5,817 nucleotides of DNA, taken from Cyanobacteria bacterium M_surface_7_m2_040 (lineage in GTDB: Bacteria; Cyanobacteriota; Cyanobacteriia; PCC-6307; Cyanobiaceae). The position numbers were made by a program, and so were the translations under genes. The stretch covers positions 1 through 5,817 of the forward strand of contig VGPQ01000099.1 in assembly GCA_016882555.1 (NCBI GenBank). The letters run 5' to 3'. This document shows positions 1 to 5,717 of the stretch, piece after piece (the stretch's first letter is position 1; each line of letters begins with the position of its first letter). The notes beneath the pieces are model-generated. The model did no database searches and had not been told where the DNA came from. It saw nothing but the letters and a program-made list of their open reading frames with translations.

Positions 1-494
1 CCACCGGAGCAGGCCGACACCGGTGACTCCAGCCAGCCGCAAGCTCCGATCAACAAGCTGATCTGGGCGGCTGGCGCATTCGGCATGATCAGCGCCACGG
101 TATGAGGGCTCACCTTGGCGGGGCCACGTTGTTCGAGCACGTGCAGCTGCTCAATCAGGCTGCTGACGCCGCCGATCCCCGTGCTGAACACCACACCGAT
201 ACGCTCCGGGGAAAACCCCTTGGCGTGCTCCTCAGTCCAGGCTTCTGCTGCGGCGATTAGGCCTAATTGCGAGCAGCGATCCAGTCTGCGGGCCCGGTGG
301 GGAGGCAGAACGCGTTCGATGGGGCACTCGCATGGCCCACCAATCTGCACGCTGAAATCAGAAAATTCAGTGCATCCAAGTGATTGGATGCCGCTGCCTC
401 CAGCCAAAAAGCTTTGGCTGCTGCTCTGGGCAGTGCTTCCCAGGGGAGAAACAGCCCCGAAGCCGGTTATTGCGATCGGGGTGTTTGCAACCAC
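1..494 (-). CDS. Beta-ketoacyl-[acyl-carrier-protein] synthase, FabF/KS-II like (partial, C-terminal part outside window)
   Basis: Condensing enzyme that elongates an acyl chain on an acyl carrier protein by decarboxylative Claisen condensation. The visible 164 residues have the thiolase-fold start ITGFGAVSPLG (residues 9-19), the RRLDRCSQLGLIAAAEA helix (69-85), the STGIGGVSSLIE stretch (104-115), the SPHTVALIMPNAPAAQIS region (129-146) and SPVSACSG at the very edge. Cys162 there aligns with the nucleophilic cysteine of FabF-type enzymes, so this is a catalytic synthase and not a chain-length factor, which lacks that cysteine. The His residues of the triad lie beyond the window. The start is taken as GTG at 494 because it leaves the usual few residues before the first beta strand; no good ribosome binding site is seen. 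It follows the acyl carrier protein gene by 56 bases on the same strand, so co-transcription is likely. It could be a primary-metabolism FabF, but the adjacent dedicated carrier and acyltransferase favour a specialised pathway. Confidence 0.9.
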   Translation of the reverse strand, partial: MVANTPIAITGFGAVSPLGSTAQSSSQSFLAGGSGIQSLGCTEFSDFSVQIGGPCECPIERVLPPHRARRLDRCSQLGLIAAAEAWTEEHAKGFSPERIGVVFSTGIGGVSSLIEQLHVLEQRGPAKVSPHTVALIMPNAPAAQISLLIGACGWLESPVSACSG

Positions 495-550
495 TCTATT
501 AGTAGAGGAAAACGTTGATTCTTGTTGATCGGTCCATTGGGATGTTGGGA

Positions 551-832
551 TCAGCGCTTGATCACGCCTTTTGCGGAAAGAATATTAATAAGACCCTGAA
601 TGGTGAGGGTGGGGGAAAGTTCGCCGGCGTCAATCGAGACGCCAAAGGCATCTTCTGCTTCGATGATGGCTTCCATCATGCCGAGGGAGTCAATATTAAG
701 ATCTTTGACTAAAGAGGAGCCGAGCTGAATAGAGGCGGGTTCGATGCCGCAGGTTTTGTGCAATAAGTCGCGAAGCACGTCCAGTGCTTCGGCTTCGCTC
801 CAGTTCTCTGACAGTTTTACCGCCTCTACCAT
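551..832 (-). CDS. Acyl carrier protein (stand-alone, specialised)
   Basis: Small acidic four-helix carrier of 93 residues that holds acyl intermediates on a phosphopantetheine arm. The attachment motif is visible as LNIDSLGMMEAI, with Ser49 as the modified residue. It is followed by the acidic recognition helix IIEAEDAFGVSI (56-67) and a last helix near LTIQGLINIL (76-85). The N terminus has about 15 extra residues compared with the roughly 78-residue housekeeping AcpP, and the DSL surroundings differ from the near-invariant AcpP DSLDTVEL. It is therefore probably not the main fatty-acid ACP but a pathway-specific one. It lies between a GNAT-type acyltransferase (69 bases upstream) and a ketoacyl synthase (56 bases downstream), its likely partners. 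Hand counting gives about 51% GC, lower than the housekeeping genes at the right of the window. The start ATG at 832 is the only sensible one; no clear ribosome binding site precedes it. Confidence 0.93.
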   Translation of the reverse strand: MVEAVKLSENWSEAEALDVLRDLLHKTCGIEPASIQLGSSLVKDLNIDSLGMMEAIIEAEDAFGVSIDAGELSPTLTIQGLINILSAKGVIKR

Positions 833-867
833 GGGTTGGGGATTGATCTTGGTGGAGCCTCGGCTAA

Positions 868-880
868 TTTACCTTATCAT
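868..880 (-). promoter_or_regulatory. Possible -10 element upstream of the acyl carrier protein gene
   Basis: The 69-base gap between the acyltransferase stop and the carrier-protein start holds an AT-rich patch. Read on the minus strand it includes GATAAGGTAAATT, with TAAGGT at 876-871 about 39 bases before the ATG. TAAGGT keeps the key T-A---T positions of a -10 box, but no convincing -35 box is present. The carrier protein and synthase genes might therefore be transcribed partly independently of the acyltransferase gene. Confidence 0.22.
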
Positions 881-901
881 GGCTTATGGTGGCGGCTTGA
901 G

Positions 902-1825
902 CTAGAGTTCGAGCCGTTTGCTTGTGCTCTTGCGCTGCTCGGCTAGCCACGGCTGATGACGTGGTATCGAAAGGCCAGGGTGCTTTGAGCCAGAGCTTTG
1001 ATCGTGCGAGTCGTTGCACATCAACACCTCGACGATCTGGTTGAAGTCTCTCGCCACGCCCAGGCCGGCCACCCGTGCCTGGCTGAAGCGGCTGTAAATT
1101 CGGATCAGGCCGGGCAGCGTGAACTCCCCATCCACCTGATCAGCCACAAGGCGGCTCAGGGCATCCAGATCGCAGTAGCCGCTTGATTCCAGCCGCACCG
1201 GCTTGATCCCGTCGGGGATGAGCAAGGGATGGCGGGCCGGAGGAATGGGCAGGTCGATGCTGAAGGGTGGCTGGTTGATCTGCTGGAGAAACGCCCAGTC
1301 GGCGCGCTGTTCCTCTGCGACAAAGCGATAGGACATCAGGCCCAGGATGAAGCGGTGCGCTGTGTCGAGCGCCAGCAGGCCGGATGCCCGCATCAGGGTC
1401 GGCAGAATCCGGAAGTCATCGCGGTACTGGGGAGACACGAAAACCCTGCCCACCTCCAGGTAGGTGAGGCCATGGCTCTCCATGCTGTGCTGCAGGCCCG
1501 GATAGCAGTGCTCCAGGTAGGAATGGTCTGAGCCCCAGTTCGGCTGCTGCCAGCGGGAGAAGCTGAGGCGTTGGGCTCCAAGCAGCCGGCCACTGGTGTG
1601 ATCGCACACCAACAGATGCCAGTAATGGGGGTCCCGGCCGTCGAGGTCGCGCTGTGCTGGGGCGAAGGGGGAAACCTGGCGGAAAGCCGCTGCCCGGATG
1701 CTGCCGACGGAGTCCTCAACCTCCGCGAAGCACCGGGGGGGAATCAGTAGGGCGTCGAGGCCCCGTTGGTGGAACAGGAGGAACTGCTCCCGGTTCAGAT
1801 GGATCAGATCCTGGTGGCGCCCCAT
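902..1825 (-). CDS. GNAT-fold N-acyltransferase, OlsB / Acetyltransf_5-like
   Basis: Predicted cytosolic or membrane-associated enzyme of 307 residues that transfers an acyl group, probably from an acyl carrier protein, to an amine or related acceptor. The pattern is that of the ornithine-acyl-ACP acyltransferase (OlsB) and hemolysin-like group. It has an RxxxF entry segment (44-49), the central YLEVGRVFVSPQYR motif (122-135, Glu124 and Arg127 notable), an LPTLMRASGLLAL helix (141-153), and the late LPGLIRIYSRFSQARVAGLGVARDFN segment (238-262) that corresponds to the conserved end of the fold. A polar, basic tail (about 272-307) is probably disordered. The frame stays open upstream to 2170, but the ATG at 1825 is preferred: the upstream part is Arg/Ala/Pro-rich, resembles no domain and overlaps the divergent export gene. 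It is the first gene of a minus-strand set with the carrier protein and ketoacyl synthase. The acceptor substrate is unknown; ornithine, another amino acid or a polyamine are guesses only. Confidence 0.78.
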   Translation of the reverse strand: MGRHQDLIHLNREQFLLFHQRGLDALLIPPRCFAEVEDSVGSIRAAAFRQVSPFAPAQRDLDGRDPHYWHLLVCDHTSGRLLGAQRLSFSRWQQPNWGSDHSYLEHCYPGLQHSMESHGLTYLEVGRVFVSPQYRDDFRILPTLMRASGLLALDTAHRFILGLMSYRFVAEEQRADWAFLQQINQPPFSIDLPIPPARHPLLIPDGIKPVRLESSGYCDLDALSRLVADQVDGEFTLPGLIRIYSRFSQARVAGLGVARDFNQIVEVLMCNDSHDQSSGSKHPGLSIPRHQPWLAEQRKSTSKRLEL

Positions 1826-1922
1826 GGGACTGACTCTACGAACCGTGGTGCGGCGTCCCCCGCAACGAGCAGCTTCTGTGACATCGCCTCCCGGCCGGTC
1901 CCACAGACCGTGCCAGGCCTCC

Positions 1923-1945
1923 GCTGTTGCTGAGGTAGCAACGGC
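1923..1945. promoter_or_regulatory. Hairpin-forming inverted repeat in the divergent intergenic region
   Basis: GTTGCT at 1926-1931 pairs perfectly with AGCAAC at 1937-1942 around a 5-base loop GAGGT. The stem extends outward with a T-G, a C-G and a G-C pair to nine pairs in all. It lies in the 193 bases between the acyltransferase start (1825) and the export-protein start (2019). No T run follows, so it does not look like an intrinsic terminator. It could be an operator or an mRNA structure. Confidence 0.4.
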
Positions 1946-1991
1946 CACGGCTCGCCAGGGATGGGGCCTGCCAGGGGCTGGTGCGGGGCTG

Positions 1992-1997
1992 GATAAT
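1992..1997 (+). promoter_or_regulatory. Possible -10 box (GATAAT) for the polysaccharide export gene
   Basis: GATAAT at 1992-1997 is one mismatch from TATAAT and lies 21 bases before the proposed TTG start at 2019. No recognisable -35 hexamer is found at the expected distance. The leader would be only about 15 bases. The rest of the 1826-2018 intergenic region shows no gene. Confidence 0.28.
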
Positions 1998-2018
1998 GGC
2001 CTTTTCAGGCGCGGCGAT

Positions 2019-3095
2019 TTGAAAGCTCTGCTTGCCCTTGCATTGGGGATGACCCTGCTGCCCCACGCCCCGGCAATGGCCCAGCAGCGCATGGCCATGC
2101 CCCTGGCGGCGGCCCAGGCCCAGCGATACCGACTCGGCCCTGGAGACCGGTTGCATATGTCGGTGTTCAAGGTGGACGGCTATGCCGCAGACGTAGAGGT
2201 GCTCAGCGATGGCACCATCAACTTGCCTCGCCTGGGCAGTGTGCAGGTTTGGGGCCTCACCATCGACGAGGCTCGGCGCAAGATCGCCCAAGCCTATGAA
2301 TCGATTCTGCGGCGCCCCTTGGTGTACCTGGATCTCCGCGAGCCAAGGCCCCTGAGGCTCACCGTCACCGGTGAAGTTCAGCGCCCTGGTCTCTACAGCA
2401 TGTCGGCTCGAGGAGGGGCCGCCCAACTCAGCAGTGCTGGAGGCGGAAGTGCTGGCACCACCGTCAGCACGGCGGGGTGGCCCACCCTGGTGGATGCGAT
2501 TCAGCGTGCCGGCGGCATCACAGCCCTGGGTGATCTTGCTGATGTTGAAATCATCCGCCCCGCGCCCGGGCCCGGCGGGGTGCCCCAGAGGCTGCGTTTC
2601 GACTTCATGACCCCTTTGCGTGACGGCGGCCTGGCCCAGAATCCGCAGGTTTACGACGGCGACTCCATTCGGGTGGCACGGGCCGAGGCCCTCGCCAATG
2701 AGGACCTCATCACATCGGCTTCCTCCTCGTTTGCGCCAGACACCATTCAGGTGCAGGTGGTGGGTGAGGTGGAGCGCCCCGGCGTCCAGTTGGTGCGCTC
2801 AAACAGTTCCCTGGCCATGGCGATTCAAGCGGCCGGCGGACTCACGCGCCGGGGTGAAGCCACCACCGTGCAACTCATCCGCCTCGAGCCCAACGGCAAG
2901 CATCGCGTCGACCAGCTGCGTTTCGATCCGGGCGCCGCCCTCGGTTCCTCCAACAACCCCCCCCTGCACCAGGGCGATGTGGTGGTGGTGGATCGTCATC
3001 TGTGGGCGAAATTCAATGAGGGGCTGGCAGACGCGCTTCAGCCGATCGGCCCGGTCATCAATGCGGCTTCGCTGTTCAGGTTGTTTGGGCCCTGA
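2019..3095 (+). CDS. Polysaccharide biosynthesis/export protein, Wza-like (Poly_export + SLBB domains)
   Basis: Secreted envelope protein of 358 residues expected to form the outer part of a capsule or exopolysaccharide export channel, working with a Wzc-type inner-membrane partner not seen here. A TTG start at 2019 gives a textbook signal peptide: MK, a hydrophobic Ala/Leu core, and an AMA cleavage site after residue 21. The first in-frame ATG (2049) would destroy that core. The mature protein has the Poly_export opening YRLGPGDRL (37-45) with SDGTINLPRLG (63-73), then two SLBB-type repeats. These begin at TVTGEVQRPGLYS (115-127) and VQVVGEVERPGVQ (245-257), and each leads to an IQRAGG or IQAAGG helix (161-166, 269-274). 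A Gly/Ser/Ala-rich insert (about 130-152) lies in the first repeat. There is no cysteine, so unlike E. coli Wza it is not a lipoprotein. The C terminus (about 340-358) is a short semi-hydrophobic segment. It is divergent from the acyl-pathway genes. Confidence 0.88.
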   Translation: MKALLALALGMTLLPHAPAMAQQRMAMPLAAAQAQRYRLGPGDRLHMSVFKVDGYAADVEVLSDGTINLPRLGSVQVWGLTIDEARRKIAQAYESILRRPLVYLDLREPRPLRLTVTGEVQRPGLYSMSARGGAAQLSSAGGGSAGTTVSTAGWPTLVDAIQRAGGITALGDLADVEIIRPAPGPGGVPQRLRFDFMTPLRDGGLAQNPQVYDGDSIRVARAEALANEDLITSASSSFAPDTIQVQVVGEVERPGVQLVRSNSSLAMAIQAAGGLTRRGEATTVQLIRLEPNGKHRVDQLRFDPGAALGSSNNPPLHQGDVVVVDRHLWAKFNEGLADALQPIGPVINAASLFRLFGP

Positions 3096-3205
3096 GCGCA
3101 AGCAGGTGCGGTCATGCACCACTCCCCAGCTGGGACGTTGCTGCCATCTCGGGGCGTTGGCTCGTCGGTTTTGGCGACCCCCCGCAGGCTTTCCCTGGGC
3201 CAGTA

Positions 3206-3216
3206 GACCTAAGGTC
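3206..3216. promoter_or_regulatory. Short palindrome with a possible -10 box upstream of rlmH
   Basis: GACCT-A-AGGTC is a perfect 5-base inverted repeat around one central base, located 29 bases before the rlmH ATG. It also contains TAAGGT (3210-3215), usable as a weak -10 box and identical to the hexamer found upstream of the acyl carrier protein gene. No -35 box is evident. This is the only notable element in the 150 bases between the export gene and rlmH. Confidence 0.25.
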
Positions 3217-3245
3217 ATGGGTGGGCTGCGCCTGCGTGGGTCGTG

Positions 3246-3686
3246 ATGAACCCCTCCCGTATCCGCATTCTGGCCGTGGGCAAGGTGCGCAAGGACTGGG
3301 TGAGCGAAGGTGTGGAGCTCTACCGCCGGCGGCTGCCGGGCCTGGAGATCGTCGAGCTGCGCGATGGCGGCATGGCTCGCGAGGCCCAGGCCATCGCTGC
3401 TGAGCTGCGCGGCGGCGAGCGGTTGGTGGCCCTGTGCGAGGAGGGCCAGCGCTACGACTCGCCCGCCTTTGCCCAGGCTCTGGAGGGTTCCGGTTCGGAG
3501 CGGCTGGCGTTTGTGATCGGAGGGGCCGATGGCCTCGATCCGGCGCTCAAGGCGCGGGCCCACTGGCGTCTGAGCCTCTCACCACTCACCTTTCCGCACG
3601 AGCTGGCCCGGCTGCTGCTGCTGGAGCAGCTCTACCGGGCCAGCTCGATTCAGCAGGGTGGGCCGTACCACCGCCCAGGCGCTTGA
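3246..3686 (+). CDS. rlmH: 23S rRNA (pseudouridine(1915)-N3)-methyltransferase RlmH
   Basis: SPOUT-class methyltransferase that uses S-adenosylmethionine to methylate pseudouridine 1915 in helix 69 of 23S rRNA, a late ribosome-maturation step in the cytoplasm. The 146 residues start with the family's [14 protein letters not shown] (5-18). They continue with the [14 protein letters not shown] segment (63-76) and the SAM-binding FVIGGADGL (89-97), then [14 protein letters not shown] (109-122). The protein ends with the diagnostic [18 protein letters not shown] (126-143), the trefoil knot and C-terminal tail. Typical length is about 155, so it appears complete. ATG at 3246 is preferred; the GTG directly before it at 3243 is an equally readable alternative adding one residue. 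The next gene starts 24 bases after the stop, suggesting an operon. Confidence 0.96.
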   Translation: MNPSRIRILAVGKVRKDWVSEGVELYRRRLPGLEIVELRDGGMAREAQAIAAELRGGERLVALCEEGQRYDSPAFAQALEGSGSERLAFVIGGADGLDPALKARAHWRLSLSPLTFPHELARLLLLEQLYRASSIQQGGPYHRPGA

Positions 3687-3710
3687 GTGGGGTGCGGCAC
3701 TGGCGAAGCC

Positions 3711-4112
3711 ATGACCACGATCACCAGCCGCTACGACGGCGGCCTGCGCTGCAGCTCCAGCCATGGGCCTTCGGGTTGTGCGCTCGAGACCGACGCCCCC
3801 ACCGATAACCAGGGCAAAGGGGAGCGCTTCTCACCCACCGACCTGGTGGCCACAGCCCTGAGCACCTGCATTCTCACGATCATGGGGATCGTGGCCCAAC
3901 GCCATGGCTGGGAGCTGGAGGGGGCCAGCGCTCGGGTGGACAAAACCATGACCGCCGAGGCACCCCGCAAGATTGCCCTGCTGGAGGCGTGGATCACGCT
4001 GCCGGCTGGGCTGGATGCCCAACAGCGGGCGCTACTGCAACGGGCCGGAGAGAACTGCCCCGTGAAGCTGAGCCTGGAGGGTGCGGTGCCGATGCGGTTG
4101 CACTGGCTCTGA
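3711..4112 (+). CDS. OsmC family protein (YhfA-like subgroup)
   Basis: Small cytoplasmic protein of the OsmC/Ohr fold, 133 residues. Members with paired redox cysteines reduce organic hydroperoxides, though the substrate of the YhfA-like subgroup is not well defined. Both conserved cysteines are visible: Cys53 in LVATALSTCILTIMGI and Cys116 in GENCPVKLSL. The FSPTDLVATAL stretch (40-50) and the ALLEAWITLPAGL strand (89-101) also fit the family. The start ATG at 3711 gives the usual short N terminus before SRYDGGLRC. The GTG at 3687 directly after the rlmH stop would add eight residues unlike the family. It is likely co-transcribed with rlmH. Its stop lies 10 bases from the convergent purB stop. 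Confidence 0.88.
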   Translation: MTTITSRYDGGLRCSSSHGPSGCALETDAPTDNQGKGERFSPTDLVATALSTCILTIMGIVAQRHGWELEGASARVDKTMTAEAPRKIALLEAWITLPAGLDAQQRALLQRAGENCPVKLSLEGAVPMRLHWL

Positions 4113-4122
4113 CTCCCGTCGC

Positions 4123-5418
4123 TCAGATCCCCAGCCGCTCCCAGATCACGCCCAGGTTCTCCTGGTGCAGGTCGGTGGAGAAGCAGGAGGCCAGCTGCTC
4201 GGCGCTGAGGCGGCTGGTCACGTCGGCGTCGGCCTCCAGGTTGGCGCGGAAGTTGCCGCCTTCGGTGTTCCAGGCGGTGTGGGCGTTGCGCTGCACGATC
4301 CGGTAGGCGTCTTCGCGGTTGATGCCGCTCTCCACCAGGGCCAGCAGCACCCGCTGACTGAACACCACGCCGCCGTAGACGTTCATGTTGCGGGCCATGT
4401 TCTCTGGGTACACCCCCAGACCCTTCACCACGTCGGTCATCTCCCGCAGCATGAAGTGCAGGGTGGCCGAGCAGTCGGGCAGCATCATGCGCTCCACCGA
4501 GCTGTGGCTGATGTCGCGCTCGTGCCACAGGGCGCAATTTTCCAGGGCCGCCACCACGTAGCTGCGCAGCACCCGCGCCAGGCCGCTGATGCGTTCGCTG
4601 CGGATCGGGTTGCGCTTGTGGGGCATGGCCGAGCTGCCTTTTTGCCCCTTGGCGAAGTTCTCCTCCACCTCGAGCACATCGGTGCGCTGCAGGTTGCGGA
4701 TCTCGGTGGAGAAGCGCTCCAGGGCAGCGCCCACCAGGGCGAGCGTTTGGATGTATTCGGCGTGGCGATCGCGGGCGATCACCTGGGTGCTGGCCGTGTC
4801 GGGCTCCAGCCCGAGCCTGGCGCAGGCGATCGCCTCCACCTGGGGATCGGTGTTGGCGTAGGTGCCCATGGCGCCGGAGATCTGGCCCACGCTCACCACC
4901 CGCTCGAGGCGCTCGAGGCGCTCCTGGTTGCGCACCACTTCGGCCAGCCAGCCGGCCAGCTTGAAGCCGAAGCTGATCGGTTCGCCGTGGATGGCGTGGG
5001 AGCGGCCGATCATCACGGTGCCCTTGTGCTGGCGGGCTAACGCCCGGAGGGCGTCGGCCAGGGCATCGAGCTCGGTGCGCAGCAGGGCCACCGAGGCCTT
5101 CAATTGCAGGGCCAGGCCCGTGTCGAGCACATCGGAGCTGGTCATGCCCACGTGGATGTAGCGCCCGGCATCCCCCACGTGCTCGTTCACGTTGGTGAGG
5201 AAGGCGATCACGTCGTGACGCACCTCCGCCTCGATCTCGAGGATGCGCTCCACCGAGAAGCTGGCCTTTGCTTTGATGCTGGCAACGGCCTCCGCCGGCA
5301 CCCGGCCCAGCTCGCCATTGGCTTCCGTGGCGGCGATCTCCACATCCAGCCAGCTCTGGAATTTGGCCTGCTCGCTCCAGAGGTTGCCCATCTCGGGCAG
5401 GGTGTAACGCTCGATCAA
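4123..5418 (-). CDS. purB: Adenylosuccinate lyase
   Basis: Homotetrameric enzyme of purine biosynthesis. It removes fumarate from SAICAR to give AICAR, and from adenylosuccinate to give AMP. The 431 residues match the normal bacterial length. Visible active-site regions are RHDV (His68), HVGMTSSDV (89-97), GRSHAIHGEP (138-147, His141) and the superfamily signature GSSAMPHKRNP (261-271, with Ser263 on the mobile catalytic loop). The start is a TTG at 5418: it encodes the very conserved family N terminus MIERYTLPEM, and no ATG or GTG is available nearby in frame to give it. The 61-codon gene upstream on the same strand ends 51 bases before, so the two may share a transcript. Convergent with the OsmC-family gene, 10 bases apart, with no terminator hairpin visible between them. 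Confidence 0.97.
   Translation of the reverse strand: MIERYTLPEMGNLWSEQAKFQSWLDVEIAATEANGELGRVPAEAVASIKAKASFSVERILEIEAEVRHDVIAFLTNVNEHVGDAGRYIHVGMTSSDVLDTGLALQLKASVALLRTELDALADALRALARQHKGTVMIGRSHAIHGEPISFGFKLAGWLAEVVRNQERLERLERVVSVGQISGAMGTYANTDPQVEAIACARLGLEPDTASTQVIARDRHAEYIQTLALVGAALERFSTEIRNLQRTDVLEVEENFAKGQKGSSAMPHKRNPIRSERISGLARVLRSYVVAALENCALWHERDISHSSVERMMLPDCSATLHFMLREMTDVVKGLGVYPENMARNMNVYGGVVFSQRVLLALVESGINREDAYRIVQRNAHTAWNTEGGNFRANLEADADVTSRLSAEQLASCFSTDLHQENLGVIWERLGI
4765..4772. repeat. HIP1 octamer GCGATCGC
   Basis: Exact copy of the highly iterated palindrome 1 that is over-represented in many cyanobacterial genomes. It lies inside purB and serves mainly as a taxonomic hint. 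Confidence 0.8.
4825..4834. repeat. Extended HIP1 palindrome GGCGATCGCC
   Basis: Second HIP1 copy, here as the full 10-base palindrome. It lies inside purB 60 bases after the first copy and supports a cyanobacterial origin. Confidence 0.8.
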
Positions 5419-5469
5419 GGCCGCCGCGGGCTCACATCCAGACCAATGTATGGGGCGCCCGTCCTGAGC

Positions 5470-5655
5470 TCAGGCCGCTGCCGTCAGCCGCCGGTGCTCC
5501 ACCTCCCAGTGCACCAGGCTCCCCCACGACTGCTGGCGCACCCAGCAGCGCCCCCCGCGACACTGGATCAGCTGGAAGGGCGGCAGGTCGGGGGGTTGGT
5601 TGTGCAGCTTCACGAAGCTGCCGGGGTAGAGCAGCTCCAGCACGTTGTTGGCCAT
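5470..5655 (-). CDS. Small Trp-rich conserved-looking protein of unknown function
   Basis: Function not recognised. The 61-residue product starts MANNVLELLYPGSFVKLHNQ. It continues with a Pro-rich turn PPDLPPFQ (21-28), then alternating hydrophobic and polar residues with CRGGRCWVRQQSWG (32-45) and VHWEVEHRRL. Three Trp (38, 44, 50) and two Cys (32, 37) suggest a compact beta-barrel-like or SH3-like fold, but this is a guess from composition. No signal peptide or membrane segment is seen. The open frame extends upstream to 5781, but that part is Pro/Arg/Gln-rich and overlaps the start of the divergent tlyA-like gene, so the ATG at 5655 is chosen. It sits 51 bases upstream of purB on the same strand. 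The reading is coding-like: the frame gives a balanced, well-folded-looking composition. It resembles small proteins of picocyanobacteria, from memory only. Confidence 0.65.
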   Translation of the reverse strand: MANNVLELLYPGSFVKLHNQPPDLPPFQLIQCRGGRCWVRQQSWGSLVHWEVEHRRLTAAA

Positions 5656-5717
5656 GGCCGCTACGGGTCGTTGGGGGCCATCCTCTGCTGGGTTCTGGCG
5701 GGGTGGCGGGGATGCTT

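Noticed and set aside
115..528. Plus-strand open frame of 137 codons at the left end
   Set aside because: The opposite strand encodes the clear ketoacyl synthase N terminus; the plus-strand product is Ser/Pro/Arg-rich and meaningless.
1826..2170. N-terminal extension of the acyltransferase by 115 codons
   Set aside because: The extra part is Arg/Ala/Pro-rich, overlaps the signal-peptide region of the divergent gene and contains no recognisable domain. The ATG at 1825 gives a sensible family length.
1836..2426. Minus-strand open frame of 196 codons opposite the start of the export gene
   Set aside because: It overlaps the divergent promoter region and the export gene, and its low-complexity composition is typical of a shadow frame.
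3105..3120. Hairpin GGTGC-N6-GCACC just after the export gene as a terminator
   Set aside because: The stem has only five pairs and there is no T run after it, which is too weak to call an intrinsic terminator.
2799..3563. Minus-strand open frame of 254 codons across the export gene end and rlmH
   Set aside because: It runs antisense through two well-supported genes and its translation resembles no family.
4902..4919. Tandem 9-base repeat GCTCGAGGC x2
   Set aside because: It is explained by coding: it encodes the ERLERLER helix within purB.
4081..5040. Long plus-strand open frame (319 codons) opposite purB
   Set aside because: It is the antisense shadow of purB. The product is a His/Val/Gly/Ala-rich string without domains, as expected opposite a GC-rich gene, while the purB strand carries all catalytic motifs.
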